From: Lentilactobacillus buchneri
GTDB lineage: Bacteria > Bacillota > Bacilli > Lactobacillales > Lactobacillaceae
DNA length: 64,000 nucleotides
Assembly (NCBI RefSeq): GCF_018314255.1
Contig: NZ_CP073066.1
Coordinates: 930,001 to 994,000, forward strand
Reading direction: 5' to 3'
Of the stretch, positions 44,454 to 53,956 are shown in pieces. A program made the translations under genes and the position numbers. Numbering within the stretch: the first letter of the stretch is position 1; each line of letters begins with the position of its first letter. The notes under the pieces are model-generated. The model saw only the letters and a program-made list of their open reading frames with translations. It was not told the origin of the DNA and did no database searches.

Positions 44454-44519
44454 AAATATTCAAAAGCGTTAACTGTAAATACCGCAGCATTGTTAGGAAC
44501 AAATTGAGGAGGTTCGGAC

Positions 44520-45578
44520 ATGAAAAAGTATCTAACTCTAGAAAACGGCGATGTCTTCGTCGGGGAAGCGTGTGGTGACTTGGGCGCCGAAATTGATGGT
44601 GAACTCGTCTTTACCACCAGCATGACCGGCTACCAGGAAACATTGACCGATCCATCGTACAAACATCAAATCATCAGTTTCACCTATCCGTTGATTGGTA
44701 ACTATGGCATCTCACTGGGCACCAACCAATCGGACACCGTTCAAGCAGCAGCAGTCGTTGTCAAAGAAATGACCGATCAAGTATTTCATTACCAAAGCGT
44801 TATCAGCCTCGATGCTTTCCTAAAGCAGTCGAAGGTTCCAGCAATCAGCGGGATTGATACCCGACAGTTAACCAAGATTATTCGCCGCTATGGCACAATG
44901 AAGGCCAGCCTTACCAATCACCCAATCGTTGATCAACCAAAAGCTGACCGCTCGGCATCCATTATCAAATCAGCCACATTGTCCGCAGGCGACACCAAAG
45001 ATGTTGAACATGTTGTCGTTGTTGACTTTGGTGTCAAAGATAACATCGTCAAGTCACTCCAGCGCCCAGGCGTTGATGTGACCGTCGTTACGCCTGAATC
45101 AACGTTTGAAGATATTGCCAACTTACATCCAACCGGCATCCTATTATCCAATGGTCCTGGAGATCCAACCGATTACTCAGACTTTGTGCCGGTGATTCAA
45201 AAGCTCCAGGACAACTTCCCGCTGTTTGGAATCTGTCTCGGCCATCAACTTCTGGCACTGGCCAACGGCGCCACCACTTACAAAATGACGTTTGGTCATC
45301 GTGGGATTAATCATCCGGTTAAGAACCTGATCACTGGTGACATTTACATCACCTCACAAAACCATGGTTACGCAGTGGACGTCGACTCCGTTAAAGACAC
45401 CCCACTGGAAGTAACTGCGCTTGAAGTCAACGACAAAACGTGTGAGGGCCTGCGCTATCCCGGCCGCCCGGTATTCTCAGTTCAATACCATCCAGAAGCC
45501 GCACCAGGTCCACACGATGCCACCAAATTATTTGACGACTTTATCGAAATAATGCACGTAAACGGAGGGGTTCATTAA
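44520..45578 (+). CDS. carA: Carbamoyl-phosphate synthase small chain
   Basis: 352 residues. N-terminal small-chain domain ([16 protein letters not shown]) and class I glutamine amidotransferase domain with catalytic Cys in [15 protein letters not shown] and His-Glu in [10 protein letters not shown]. Supplies ammonia to CarB. The ATG follows gaggagg, and its stop overlaps the carB start by one base (taatg). Length and lack of a PyrR leader point to the arginine-specific type (inference). Confidence 0.95.
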   Translation: MKKYLTLENGDVFVGEACGDLGAEIDGELVFTTSMTGYQETLTDPSYKHQIISFTYPLIGNYGISLGTNQSDTVQAAAVVVKEMTDQVFHYQSVISLDAFLKQSKVPAISGIDTRQLTKIIRRYGTMKASLTNHPIVDQPKADRSASIIKSATLSAGDTKDVEHVVVVDFGVKDNIVKSLQRPGVDVTVVTPESTFEDIANLHPTGILLSNGPGDPTDYSDFVPVIQKLQDNFPLFGICLGHQLLALANGATTYKMTFGHRGINHPVKNLITGDIYITSQNHGYAVDVDSVKDTPLEVTALEVNDKTCEGLRYPGRPVFSVQYHPEAAPGPHDATKLFDDFIEIMHVNGGVH

Positions 45579-48500
45579 TGCCAAAAAGAGAAGATATTAA
45601 AAAAGTATTAATTATCGGCTCAGGTCCAATCGTGATTGGCCAAGCCGCAGAATTTGACTATGCCGGCAGCCAAGCTTGCCTCAGCCTCCGTGAAGAAGGC
45701 TACTCAGTGATTTTGGTTAACTCCAACCCTGCCACGATCATGACTGATGATGAAATTGCTGACAAGGTCTACTTGGAACCATTAACCGTTCCAAGCCTGA
45801 AGAAGATTATCAACAAAGAACATCCAGACGCTATCTTGCCGACTTTGGGCGGCCAAACCGGTCTGAACCTGGCCGTTGAACTCAGCAAGGACGGTATCTT
45901 AGATGAACTGGGAATCGAATTATTAGGAACCAGTTTGCAAACCATCAACGAAGCTGAAGATCGTGAGAAATTCAAAGACTTGATGGAAGAGCTTTACCAG
46001 CCAATTCCTGATTCCAAAACAGTTTACGACCTCCAAGATGGATTGGACTTCGCTCACAAGATCGACTACCCCGTCATTATTCGTCCTGCCTATACTTTGG
46101 GTGGAACAGGCGGCGGAATTGCCCATAACGACGATGAAATGACCACCATTTTGAACCGTGGCCTCACCATGTCACCCTCAACTGAATGTTTAGTTGAAAA
46201 GAGTATCGCCGGCTTCAAAGAAATCGAATTTGAAGTAATGCGCGATCACCACGGCAGTTCAATCATCGTGACTGGAATGGAAAACTTCGATCCAGTCGGC
46301 ATCCACACCGGTGATTCAATTGTCTTTGCCCCAACTCAGACATTGACCGACAAAGAATATCAACGTCTGCGTGACGCATCATTGACCATCGTGAACGCCC
46401 TCAAGATCGAAGGCGGCTGCAATGTTCAATTGGCCCAAGATCCAAACAGTGAAGCTTACTACGTCATCGAAGTCAACCCACGGGTCAGCCGTTCCTCAGC
46501 TTTGGCCTCAAAAGCAACTGGCTACCCAATCGCCAAAATTGCGGCCAAAATCGCAGTTGGTTTGAACCTGGACGAAATCATGAACCCAATAACGCAAACC
46601 ACGTTCGCGATGTTCGAACCGGCGCTCGATTACGTCGTTGCTAAGATTCCACGCTTTGCGTTTGACAAATTCACAAACGCAGACCGCAAACTGGGAACCC
46701 AAATGAAAGCCACCGGAGAAGTCATGGCAATCGGCAGTACCATTGAAGAATCACTGTTAAAGGCCGTTCAATCATTGGAACTCGACCAACAAGCGCAAAC
46801 TGACCTGATTCCGGCTTATACCCGAAACATGTCAATGGGCGACTTGCTGGAAAAGATTAAGACGCCAACCGATTATCGATTATTTGAAATCTTTGCCGCC
46901 ATTGGTAAGGGTGCTACCATTCAACAGATTAATCGTTCAACTCAAATCGATATGTACTTCTTATCGAAACTGGAAAACATCATCAAGATGCAGCAACAGA
47001 TGACCGATGGCCTCTTGAGTGCTGATGAAGTCTTAAAAGCCCGTAAATTAAGCTTCAACAACACCATGATTCAAGCCATTCATCACGCAACCGACGATGA
47101 GTTGACCAAATTAGACAAAATGTCAGATCAACATCTGGTTTATAAGATGGTTGATACCTGTGCCGCAGAATTCGAAAGCACAACGCCTTACTACTATAGT
47201 ACAGTTGGTAACGAAAACGAAAGCAAGCCACTGGGGAATAGTATCGTCGTTATCGGTGCCGGCCCAATCCGAATTGGTCAAGGGGTTGAATTTGACTACG
47301 CCACTGTCCACTGTGTCAAAGCGATTCAAGCAGCGGGTTACAATGCCATTATTATTAACAATAATCCAGAAACAGTTTCAACTGATTTCTCCATTTCTGA
47401 TAAGCTCTACTTTGAACCGCTAACCATTGACAGCGTCATGAATATCATCAATTTGGAACAGCCGATTGGGGTCATCGTTGATTTTGGTGGTCAAACTGCC
47501 ATCAACTTGACCGAAGGCTTGACCAAGCATGGGGTTTCCATCCTTGGCACTTCCCTTCACGGCATTGAGCAAACTGAAGATCGTCATCAATTTGAAGACC
47601 TCTTAATTGACCAAAACATTGCTCATCCAAAGGGTGCTACCGCTACCGATGCCCCTGAAGCATTAGAAATTGCCAACCACCTGGGTTACCCGGTATTGGT
47701 ACGTCCAAGCTTCGTTCTTGGTGGCAAAGGGATGGCCGTTGTCCATAATGATGACGAACTAAACGAATATCTCATCCCGGCGCTCAAGAACAGTCATGGT
47801 GAACCAATCTTAATCGACCAGTACATCCCTGGAACTGAGTGTGAAGTTGATATCCTAAGCGACGGCAATGACGTCTTTGTCCCTGGGATCATGGAGCATC
47901 TTGAAGGTGCCGGTATTCATTCAGGCGACTCGATTGCCATGTATCCACCACAGACGTTGACTGACGATCAGAAAGAAAAGATCGTTGCTATCGCTACCAA
48001 GATTGGTAAGCAGGTTCATGCGGTTGGCATGATGAACATTCAATTCATCGTCGCTGACGAAGTGTACATCATCGAAGTCAACCCACGTGCATCCAGAACC
48101 GTGCCGTTCATGAGTAAGATTGTCAAACTACATTTGGCACAATTGGCAACTCAGCTTATTTTAGGCAAATCACTGGCTGAAATTGGTTTGAAGCCGGGGT
48201 TACACCCAGAACCAACCAAGGTTTATGTCAAAGCACCAGTCTTCTCCTTCGCGAAGTTACCAGGTGCCCCAACCGCATTGAGTCCAGAAATGAAGTCAAC
48301 CGGCGAAGACATCGGCGCCGGCGGCAACCTGCAGGAAGCCTTGCACAATGCCCTGTTTGACAGCTACCACATTGATACCAATCACCTAACTGGTGATGTG
48401 CTCCTGTCAGCATTTGATGCCAACAACGCCAGCTTAGTCGAGCAACTAAAGGGCAGCGGCTTTGGCATTCAAACCTACCACGAAGGAATGCAATGGCCAA

Positions 48501-48643
48501 GCAACCTCGCCTTTGCTCTGAGTTCAGAGGATGAAACCACTGATCAAAAGCAGCTGGTTGCCAAAGCCCTTAGTCACCAGGTTCCTGTGTTCACTGCCCA
48601 GGATACCGTTATGGGTGTGTTTCAGCCACAATTGATTAAATAA
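45578..48643 (+). CDS. carB: Carbamoyl-phosphate synthase large chain
   Basis: 1021 residues: two homologous ATP-grasp halves (each with a [33 protein letters not shown] start and an EVNPR motif), then a shortened C-terminal allosteric domain. It makes carbamoyl phosphate. About 40 residues shorter than pyrimidine-type CarB, as in the arginine-specific enzymes of Lactobacillus plantarum (recalled). This fits the unusual split: pyrB on the other strand is PyrR-controlled, and carAB is not. Confidence 0.95.
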   Translation: MPKREDIKKVLIIGSGPIVIGQAAEFDYAGSQACLSLREEGYSVILVNSNPATIMTDDEIADKVYLEPLTVPSLKKIINKEHPDAILPTLGGQTGLNLAVELSKDGILDELGIELLGTSLQTINEAEDREKFKDLMEELYQPIPDSKTVYDLQDGLDFAHKIDYPVIIRPAYTLGGTGGGIAHNDDEMTTILNRGLTMSPSTECLVEKSIAGFKEIEFEVMRDHHGSSIIVTGMENFDPVGIHTGDSIVFAPTQTLTDKEYQRLRDASLTIVNALKIEGGCNVQLAQDPNSEAYYVIEVNPRVSRSSALASKATGYPIAKIAAKIAVGLNLDEIMNPITQTTFAMFEPALDYVVAKIPRFAFDKFTNADRKLGTQMKATGEVMAIGSTIEESLLKAVQSLELDQQAQTDLIPAYTRNMSMGDLLEKIKTPTDYRLFEIFAAIGKGATIQQINRSTQIDMYFLSKLENIIKMQQQMTDGLLSADEVLKARKLSFNNTMIQAIHHATDDELTKLDKMSDQHLVYKMVDTCAAEFESTTPYYYSTVGNENESKPLGNSIVVIGAGPIRIGQGVEFDYATVHCVKAIQAAGYNAIIINNNPETVSTDFSISDKLYFEPLTIDSVMNIINLEQPIGVIVDFGGQTAINLTEGLTKHGVSILGTSLHGIEQTEDRHQFEDLLIDQNIAHPKGATATDAPEALEIANHLGYPVLVRPSFVLGGKGMAVVHNDDELNEYLIPALKNSHGEPILIDQYIPGTECEVDILSDGNDVFVPGIMEHLEGAGIHSGDSIAMYPPQTLTDDQKEKIVAIATKIGKQVHAVGMMNIQFIVADEVYIIEVNPRASRTVPFMSKIVKLHLAQLATQLILGKSLAEIGLKPGLHPEPTKVYVKAPVFSFAKLPGAPTALSPEMKSTGEDIGAGGNLQEALHNALFDSYHIDTNHLTGDVLLSAFDANNASLVEQLKGSGFGIQTYHEGMQWPSNLAFALSSEDETTDQKQLVAKALSHQVPVFTAQDTVMGVFQPQLIK

Positions 48644-48661
48644 AATCTCTTAAAAAATAAC

Positions 48662-48700
48662 AAGCACCCTCGGAGGCTCAATGCTCTAAGGGTGCTTATT
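48662..48700 (+). terminator. Terminator after carB
   Basis: Stem aagcaccct / agggtgctt followed by atttgtgtttctt; weak T-run. Confidence 0.65.
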
Positions 48701-48709
48701 TGTGTTTCT

Positions 48710-48961
48710 TCACTTTTTACTTTTTTTACTTTGTTTTTTCTCTTGATAAATCTGGTACAAGCCCAATGCGAACGTGATAATAAAAAGAGCTCCAAAGGCT
48801 AACGGAACAAGAATCATGCTGCTTGCCCAATAGTTGATTGGCTCATCGGTTGCACTGTCCACCGTATAAAAATTCGATACCAATTGGATAATCTGTAATA
48901 AGAAAGTTGTTAGCAGTCCAAAGCTAAGAAAGACTGCCGAAATACGAATGCATTGCATCAT
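48710..48961 (-). CDS. Small two-helix membrane protein
   Basis: 83 residues; transmembrane helices near 7-28 and 48-70, basic Lys-rich tail. Start ATG 48961 follows ctttggggaga; longer upstream reading has no site. Unrecognised. Confidence 0.6.
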   Translation of the reverse strand: MMQCIRISAVFLSFGLLTTFLLQIIQLVSNFYTVDSATDEPINYWASSMILVPLAFGALFIITFALGLYQIYQEKKQSKKSKK

Positions 48962-49134
48962 AAGATCTCCCCAAAGAAACAATTTTGTGATTTTTATCAC
49001 ATATCTGTTATAACATACTTTAAGGCGTTTTTCTCTTTGATATTTCCAAGTCGAATCACTTGCCCTCCCCCGCCAAACGCGGTTCAATGAACATGAACTA
49101 AATATGATGATTACTGATTAGGGGAGGTAATGAC

Positions 49135-49485
49135 ATGTTAGACGTTATCAAATCATTAGATCGATTAACTTGGAATACCCAGCACCACTTTGCTCACATC
49201 GAGGCGCAGCACGACTTCATCCGAGCTTGGGCGATTCAATTCGAGCTTGGCTACACGGATGTGCGAGTTGTCCAAATGGCACTGCAGCTGGATGGCAAGC
49301 ACCACGACCTGTTGACGAAGTTCACCGCTGCTTATGACAAGGTATATGATTATGAATATGCCTTTGTTGCCGGTGGCTTGGAAGGCTTTAACGAAAAATA
49401 CGGTGATCAGATTGAAGATTATCGCCAGGCGGCTAATGATTTTCTTGGCTTAATTGATCAAGTTCGTGAATTAAATGGCAAGTAA
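49135..49485 (+). CDS. Small soluble protein, unknown function
   Basis: 116 residues, predicted all-helical, rich in His, Gln and aromatic residues (HHFAHIEAQHDFIRAWAIQF). Good ribosome binding site (aggggaggt). No signal peptide or membrane segment. I do not recognise the family. Confidence 0.65.
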   Translation: MLDVIKSLDRLTWNTQHHFAHIEAQHDFIRAWAIQFELGYTDVRVVQMALQLDGKHHDLLTKFTAAYDKVYDYEYAFVAGGLEGFNEKYGDQIEDYRQAANDFLGLIDQVRELNGK

Positions 49486-49564
49486 TTCAAATGGGTTCTT
49501 GGTCAAACATCTTAAAATATATTTCAAAAACTGATTACAATCTGATACCACAACACATGGTGTA

Positions 49565-49611
49565 CCTTACATTTGCCTTACCAACTTCTTTGAATTATAA
49601 TATATGTAAGG
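49565..49611 (+). promoter_or_regulatory. mazEF-1 promoter with flanking inverted repeats
   Basis: ccttacat (49565-49572) and atgtaagg (49604-49611) flank TTGCCT, 17 bases, TATAAT (49573-49601). Such a layout fits autorepression by the antitoxin. Confidence 0.7.
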
Positions 49612-49631
49612 ATAAGTAAGGAGGGAGTGTT

Positions 49632-49907
49632 ATGGCAAAACATGATCATAACATTGCGGTCATTTCTAAAATCACCGCCAAAAACCAAGTCACCATTCCC
49701 AAAACCATTCGTGAGGCCTTAAATGTAAAATCATCAGATAAGATTGAATGGGAATTAGGTGCTGATGGCCAAATTACTGTAAAACGGACAGCTCCCGAAA
49801 AGGATGATTTCTGGAAAATGGTTGATGAGCAAGAAAAAAAATATGGGAGTATTGTCACCCCAGAAGTGGATTGGGGAGAAGATGCCGGTTCGGAGGATTT
49901 TGATTAA
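49632..49907 (+). CDS. mazE: MazE-like antitoxin with AbrB domain
   Basis: 91 residues. SpoVT/AbrB swapped-hairpin domain (ISKITAKNQVTIPKTIREAL) followed by an acidic tail that would wrap the toxin. ATG after taaggaggg. Its stop overlaps the toxin start by one base. Confidence 0.85.
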   Translation: MAKHDHNIAVISKITAKNQVTIPKTIREALNVKSSDKIEWELGADGQITVKRTAPEKDDFWKMVDEQEKKYGSIVTPEVDWGEDAGSEDFD

Positions 49908-50254
49908 TGGAGTTACATCAAGGAGATATACTGTTTATCAATCTTAATCCTGCCAAGGGGACTGAAACAAAGAAAGAGCGGCCATGTATGGTTGTTAGTA
50001 ACGATGAGTATAATCGGCATCTCAACACCGTCCTAGTCATACCTATCAGTTCATCTGATAAGTACCGGACACAAGAAAGATTTATTCGTTCACCGTTTTT
50101 TCAAAAGATTGACTTAGAGTAAGTTCATGGGACAGCACTTCTCCAACATGTTCGGGCCATTGATCCCGAGAAACGATCTAATGGCAAAATAGTTGGGCAG
50201 GTCCCGACAACGATCATCCAAACTATTTCAGGCGTTCTCAAAGAATTTTTTTAG
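49907..50254 (+). pseudogene. mazF: MazF-like toxin with an in-frame nonsense codon
   Basis: A 115-codon frame encoding a PemK/MazF fold (GDILFINLNPAKGTE at the start, RPCMVVSNDEYN, VIPISSS) interrupted by TAA at 50120-50122. Without the stop it continues in the same frame: VHGTALLQHVRAIDPEKR, the conserved C-terminal strand and helix, ending at 50254. The truncated 71-residue product lacks that part, so the toxin is probably inactive while its antitoxin is intact. Confidence 0.85.
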
Positions 50255-50327
50255 AACGCTATCTATTCGCCAAATGACCGAAAACGTTACGGTTAGAATT
50301 TAATTGCGAACAGATATTGTAGAACCT

Positions 50328-50368
50328 AAAAATGTCCTTCGCCAGATCTAAAACTGGTGAAGGACATT
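50328..50368 (-). terminator. Terminator after signal peptidase I
   Basis: Minus-strand stem gtccttcaccag / ctggcgaaggac, then atttttt-like run. Confidence 0.85.
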
Positions 50369-50371
50369 ACT

Positions 50372-50965
50372 TTATCCATAGTTATTAATTTCACTTCGAT
50401 TGTCATCCCACGGGAATGTGTAGACGACGCCTTCCATATGCGACTTTGGCACAAATCCCCAGTAACGGCTGTCATAGGAAATATTCCGATTATCACCCAT
50501 CACAAAATACTGACCCTTGGGAACCACAGCAGTCTGTCCACCTCTGCGCCACTTCTTGGAAAGAATCGATAAATTAAAACCATTACCGTCGACGTTGCTC
50601 AAAGTACCAGTGGTCTGCTGCTGACGGGAGATGAACGGCTGCTTGATGTACTTACCATTCACATATAAATGCCCCGTCTTAGTATAGGTAATCCTGTCAC
50701 CCGGAATGCCAATGACCCGTTTGACAAATTCAGTGTTCGGTTGCGTATCCGGTGCCAATTTGTAAGCATTAAACACTACCACTGACAAGCGTTTGATTGG
50801 CTTGGTTTTTAAAATGACCACGTGCTCGTTGTTCTGCAGGTTGGGCATCATCGAATCACCATCCACTCTGACTGGTGAAATAATATAGGCTTTGAGTAGT
50901 AACGCCAGTGCCAATCCAATGGCAATTGGCAGGATCCAGTTGAAGATGCTCTTGATTACTTTCAT
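50372..50965 (-). CDS. lepB: Signal peptidase I
   Basis: 197 residues. N-terminal transmembrane anchor, catalytic Ser in GDSMMPNL, general-base Lys in FVKRVIGIPGDR, plus the MGDNRNISYDSR box. It releases secreted proteins at the outer membrane face. Normal length for lactobacillar type I signal peptidases. Many nearby genes encode substrates with signal peptides. Confidence 0.95.
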   Translation of the reverse strand: MKVIKSIFNWILPIAIGLALALLLKAYIISPVRVDGDSMMPNLQNNEHVVILKTKPIKRLSVVVFNAYKLAPDTQPNTEFVKRVIGIPGDRITYTKTGHLYVNGKYIKQPFISRQQQTTGTLSNVDGNGFNLSILSKKWRRGGQTAVVPKGQYFVMGDNRNISYDSRYWGFVPKSHMEGVVYTFPWDDNRSEINNYG

Positions 50966-51076
50966 CTTTTCCTCCTATTATATGTACTTAGCATGCTTAT
51001 AAGTGTAAGCCTCCCAGTCTATGTTTTCAACGTACAAAACAAATAGATCGTTCTAATTTTAATCGATACAAATTTC

Positions 51077-51105
51077 TTGAGTTTAAATGTAATTACATAT
51101 ATAAT
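51077..51105 (+). promoter_or_regulatory. mazEF-2 promoter with operator
   Basis: TTGAGT, 17 bases, TATAAT; the spacer holds the perfect palindrome tgtaattaca (51088-51097). Confidence 0.65.
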
Positions 51106-51128
51106 TACGTGTAGAAAGGGTGGTAATA

Positions 51129-51371
51129 ATGACTGTAAAAACACGGCGTCAAGGCAATTCGATTATGGTGACAATTCCTGCTTCGTTTAACATAGGGGAA
51201 AACGTTGAGTTTGAACCAATCAAGGATGAAAACGGCGTGATCAGTTTGTTACCAGTTCGACACAACATTTATAGTGCAGACTCGAACTACGATCTTCGAA
51301 AAGCAATGGAAGAAGAAAACATTGGGGACAATGGCACGCCGGTTGGACGAGAGGATATTTGGAATGACTAA
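51129..51371 (+). CDS. MazE-like antitoxin 2
   Basis: 80 residues. AbrB-like N-terminus (TVKTRRQGNSIMVTIPASF) followed by an acidic tail. ATG 51129 after aaagggtgg. It is not similar in sequence to the antitoxin at 49632 beyond the fold. The stop lies eight bases inside the toxin gene. Confidence 0.8.
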   Translation: MTVKTRRQGNSIMVTIPASFNIGENVEFEPIKDENGVISLLPVRHNIYSADSNYDLRKAMEEENIGDNGTPVGREDIWND

Positions 51372-51732
51372 AGACATCCCGCAGCAAGGAGATCTCATCT
51401 GGATCGATAGTGAACCGCATGCAGGCCATGAATATGGTGGCCATAATCCAGATTCCAGTAATACTTTTAGACCGTTACTGGTTGTCAGTGATAAAGCATA
51501 TAATCAACGGACAGGTATGATTGTCGGCTTTCCAATTACCCATGCAACTAAAATTAAGGCACCTTTTCAGATTACACTTTCTTCTCATAAGATAGAAGGC
51601 CATGTTATTTTAACCGGTCTTTTGGGTTATGACTACATCGCCCGATCCGGCAAGATTGTTGATCATGTCAATGCGGCAGAATTAGCACAAGCTATGACTG
51701 CCGTTAAAGATATTTTTGGCTTTTTTGATTAA
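51364..51732 (+). CDS. MazF/PemK-family toxin 2
   Basis: 122 residues. PemK/MazF fold (PQQGDLIWIDSEPHAGHE, RPLLVVSDKAYNQ, GFPITHATK, then the strand HVILTGLLGYDYIARSGKI). Presumed mRNA interferase, intact, unlike the toxin at 49907. Overlaps its antitoxin. Confidence 0.85.
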   Translation: MTKDIPQQGDLIWIDSEPHAGHEYGGHNPDSSNTFRPLLVVSDKAYNQRTGMIVGFPITHATKIKAPFQITLSSHKIEGHVILTGLLGYDYIARSGKIVDHVNAAELAQAMTAVKDIFGFFD

Positions 51733-51780
51733 CGTCTTAAGCCAATGCATTTCACTGAGTTAAATTAAATCACAGGCGAG

Positions 51781-51812
51781 CGCCAACTATTCCAATATAG
51801 TTGGTGCTTTTG
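51781..51812 (+). terminator. Terminator after mazEF-2
   Basis: Stem gcgccaacta / tagttggtgc followed by tttt. Confidence 0.8.
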
Positions 51813-51900
51813 TATTATCGCCCAATTTCCTAAAAATCAGTGGATATTCACACGTAAGATTAGATTTAAATAACTACGCCACCGATTCTTAAAGACAAGC

Positions 51901-51960
51901 TATTTTAATTATGTCCCCAAATTGTTTAAAATTAAACAATTTGGGGACATAATTAAAATA
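51901..51960. repeat. 60-bp near-continuous palindrome
   Basis: Arms of 29 bases (tattttaattatgtccccaa and onward) meet around a 2-base centre. No T-run, no flanking repeat. Could extrude as a cruciform or be a junction remnant; nothing else is seen in the rest of this 290-bp gap beyond the terminator before it. Confidence 0.85.
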
Positions 51961-52024
51961 ATACTGAGAGGTAAACCATAGGAACGAAAGCCCCGAAGTA
52001 TCAGCTTCGAGGTTCCGTTAATAA

Positions 52025-52477
52025 CTAATATCGGATTGGCTTCTTTAGCCAATAATGAATGGTCGTTGCAAATTTCCACTTTTCGTGTCCCACTTTAAAG
52101 TAATGGGTCACAATTGGATTTTTATGACCATGTCGATAAATCAGCTTCCGATAATTATACTTAGTTTTTAAAAGAAACTGCTGGGGATTCCGATACCGCA
52201 TGATGAGCGTTCGGGTGCGTTTGGCGTACTTATATTGCACATGCTTAGTATCTTTAAACAAATCACTCTGATCATCATAATACTCACCCCAATTAAGTGA
52301 ATTGTATTTAAGAACTTTCATCTTTGTGGCAGCTCCTAATGAATTCATATTAAGGTGTTTCCAGTTGGCACTGGCAGACGCTGAGGTAGGGACTAAAACC
52401 AATACAGAAAAGAACGCTAACAGTAACAACCACTTTAAAGTAATCCGATGTTGCCTAGTAACTAACAAGTTCATCAT
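52025..52477 (-). CDS. Small secreted protein, paralogue A
   Basis: 150 residues. Signal peptide (LKWLLLLAFFSVLVLVPTSASA), then a basic mature domain. It shares KVLKYNSLNWGEYY, KYNYRKLIY and YWLKKPI with the protein at 52616-53053, so the two are tandem paralogues. ATG 52477 follows gaaaggt. Function unknown. Confidence 0.65.
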   Translation of the reverse strand: MMNLLVTRQHRITLKWLLLLAFFSVLVLVPTSASASANWKHLNMNSLGAATKMKVLKYNSLNWGEYYDDQSDLFKDTKHVQYKYAKRTRTLIMRYRNPQQFLLKTKYNYRKLIYRHGHKNPIVTHYFKVGHEKWKFATTIHYWLKKPIRY

Positions 52478-52615
52478 CGACCTTTCATTTAATGGGTGTT
52501 TGTGAACAACACTCATCCACAATCCAACGAATCTTAAATGCGACTGACCTAGTTAGTGATTAACCGGCTTGACCAACCAGAATCGATACGTCGCCGGATA
52601 GCCCACTTCCAAGGA

Positions 52616-53053
52616 CTAATATTTGATTGGCTTAAACATCCAGTACTTGATCGTATACAGGAACTGAAACTTCCGACTACCGAGCCTGTAATAATATTGA
52701 ATAACTGGGTGCCGTTTGTTTCCATGGAAAACAAGTTTTCGATAATTGTACTTTGTATTTACTTCAGGGGATTTTGATTTGTTCAGATAGCGAATAACCA
52801 TCACCCGAGATTGATGATTATATTTATACTTAGTTGATTTGGTATCCTTAAAATACCTCTTCTCATAAATCTCTTCATAGTTTCCCCAGTTACTTCCATT
52901 GTATTTGAGAATCCGCTGCTTCTTTGCGTATCCCATGATTTTGGGACTGTATGGCTGCCATGCAGCAGCATGTATCTGATTGCATCCAATCAATAGTGCT
53001 CCGGCAAATGTCATGATCATTAGAAGAAATACTCGATACCATTCTTTTTTCAT
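52616..53053 (-). CDS. Small secreted or lipoprotein, paralogue B
   Basis: 145 residues. Signal peptide with a possible lipobox LIGC (Cys near residue 24). The mature part RILKYNGSNWGNYEEIYEK, KYNYRKLVF and YWMFKPIKY mirrors paralogue A. Tandem duplication within the secreted-protein cluster; function unknown. Confidence 0.65.
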   Translation of the reverse strand: MKKEWYRVFLLMIMTFAGALLIGCNQIHAAAWQPYSPKIMGYAKKQRILKYNGSNWGNYEEIYEKRYFKDTKSTKYKYNHQSRVMVIRYLNKSKSPEVNTKYNYRKLVFHGNKRHPVIQYYYRLGSRKFQFLYTIKYWMFKPIKY

Positions 53054-53131
53054 CTGCTTTTCCTCTTTCCCCCGTGAATACCAATCACCAGTAGTGAGGT
53101 CAACTGATCGGTCTCCTACATAGCTTTCCTT

Positions 53132-53449
53132 CTATCCAAAGTATTGATCAGCCGTGACAGCAACGTGAAAAATTCCTAAATACGTCCGGATAGCAAAGGT
53201 TGACGTATGAACACCTGTACTCCCATCTTTGTAAGCATACTTGTCAGGAACATAATATACTGGAATTTGTAGCGACTTACTCGTTTTTGGAGAAAACTTT
53301 GGATTACAATTAAAAGCTGAAACCGGCGATACACCATGCACCATCAAGTTAGCTCGAACGGCATTTTTTACTGAAATCGTAAAAAACAGGCATGTCAGGA
53401 AAAGTACACCCATCACTACGAATACAATTTTCATTATTTTCCTTTTCAT
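53132..53449 (-). CDS. Small secreted or membrane-anchored protein
   Basis: 105 residues; one hydrophobic N-terminal helix (VFVVMGVLFLTCLFFTISV) without a clear cleavage site, then a short outer domain. Two bases after the amidase remnant on the same strand, suggesting a shared operon in the ancestor. Unrecognised. Confidence 0.5.
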   Translation of the reverse strand: MKRKIMKIVFVVMGVLFLTCLFFTISVKNAVRANLMVHGVSPVSAFNCNPKFSPKTSKSLQIPVYYVPDKYAYKDGSTGVHTSTFAIRTYLGIFHVAVTADQYFG

Positions 53450-53956
53450 TTTTAAATCCCCATTTCAATAACTCGCATTTTGTTTGTCCTAGAAAGACCA
53501 GTTAATGATTTAATTTTCGTCAACGGCGCAAAAATTCTATTTTTGTTTTGAGACGTATAGTACACCATATGCTTTGTAACTTTTGAGATAGTTACAGTAT
53601 GGTGCCATCCATCTTTCTTCGAGTGTAACTGAACTACATCACCAACATGGACATGAGCCATTACTCTCCGAAAACTAGTTGTTGTAAAGTGTGGTCGATG
53701 CTTCGTTTTCGTCCAATATCGGTAGAAGCCATTAACCGTTGTCCAGCTTGTGGAATAGTTCCAGTGTTTGCGAGCACCAAAGAATGTTGATTTCATCCGT
53801 TTACAATACCATTTTGATCGTTTTGTAGAAATTCTGTTTCCAGACCAAAAGTGCTTTTTAGCATGTTTCTGGCTAGAAGTCATTCGTCCCCCAGCATGTA
53901 ATCTATCTTGTGATGCCCAGTTAGTACAGTCACCACCCTGCCAGAAGTGACTATAG

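Noticed and set aside
50305..50325. Match to the ISL3 right end (aacagatattgtaga)
   Set aside because: Only about 20 bases and no second end; too short to call a remnant.
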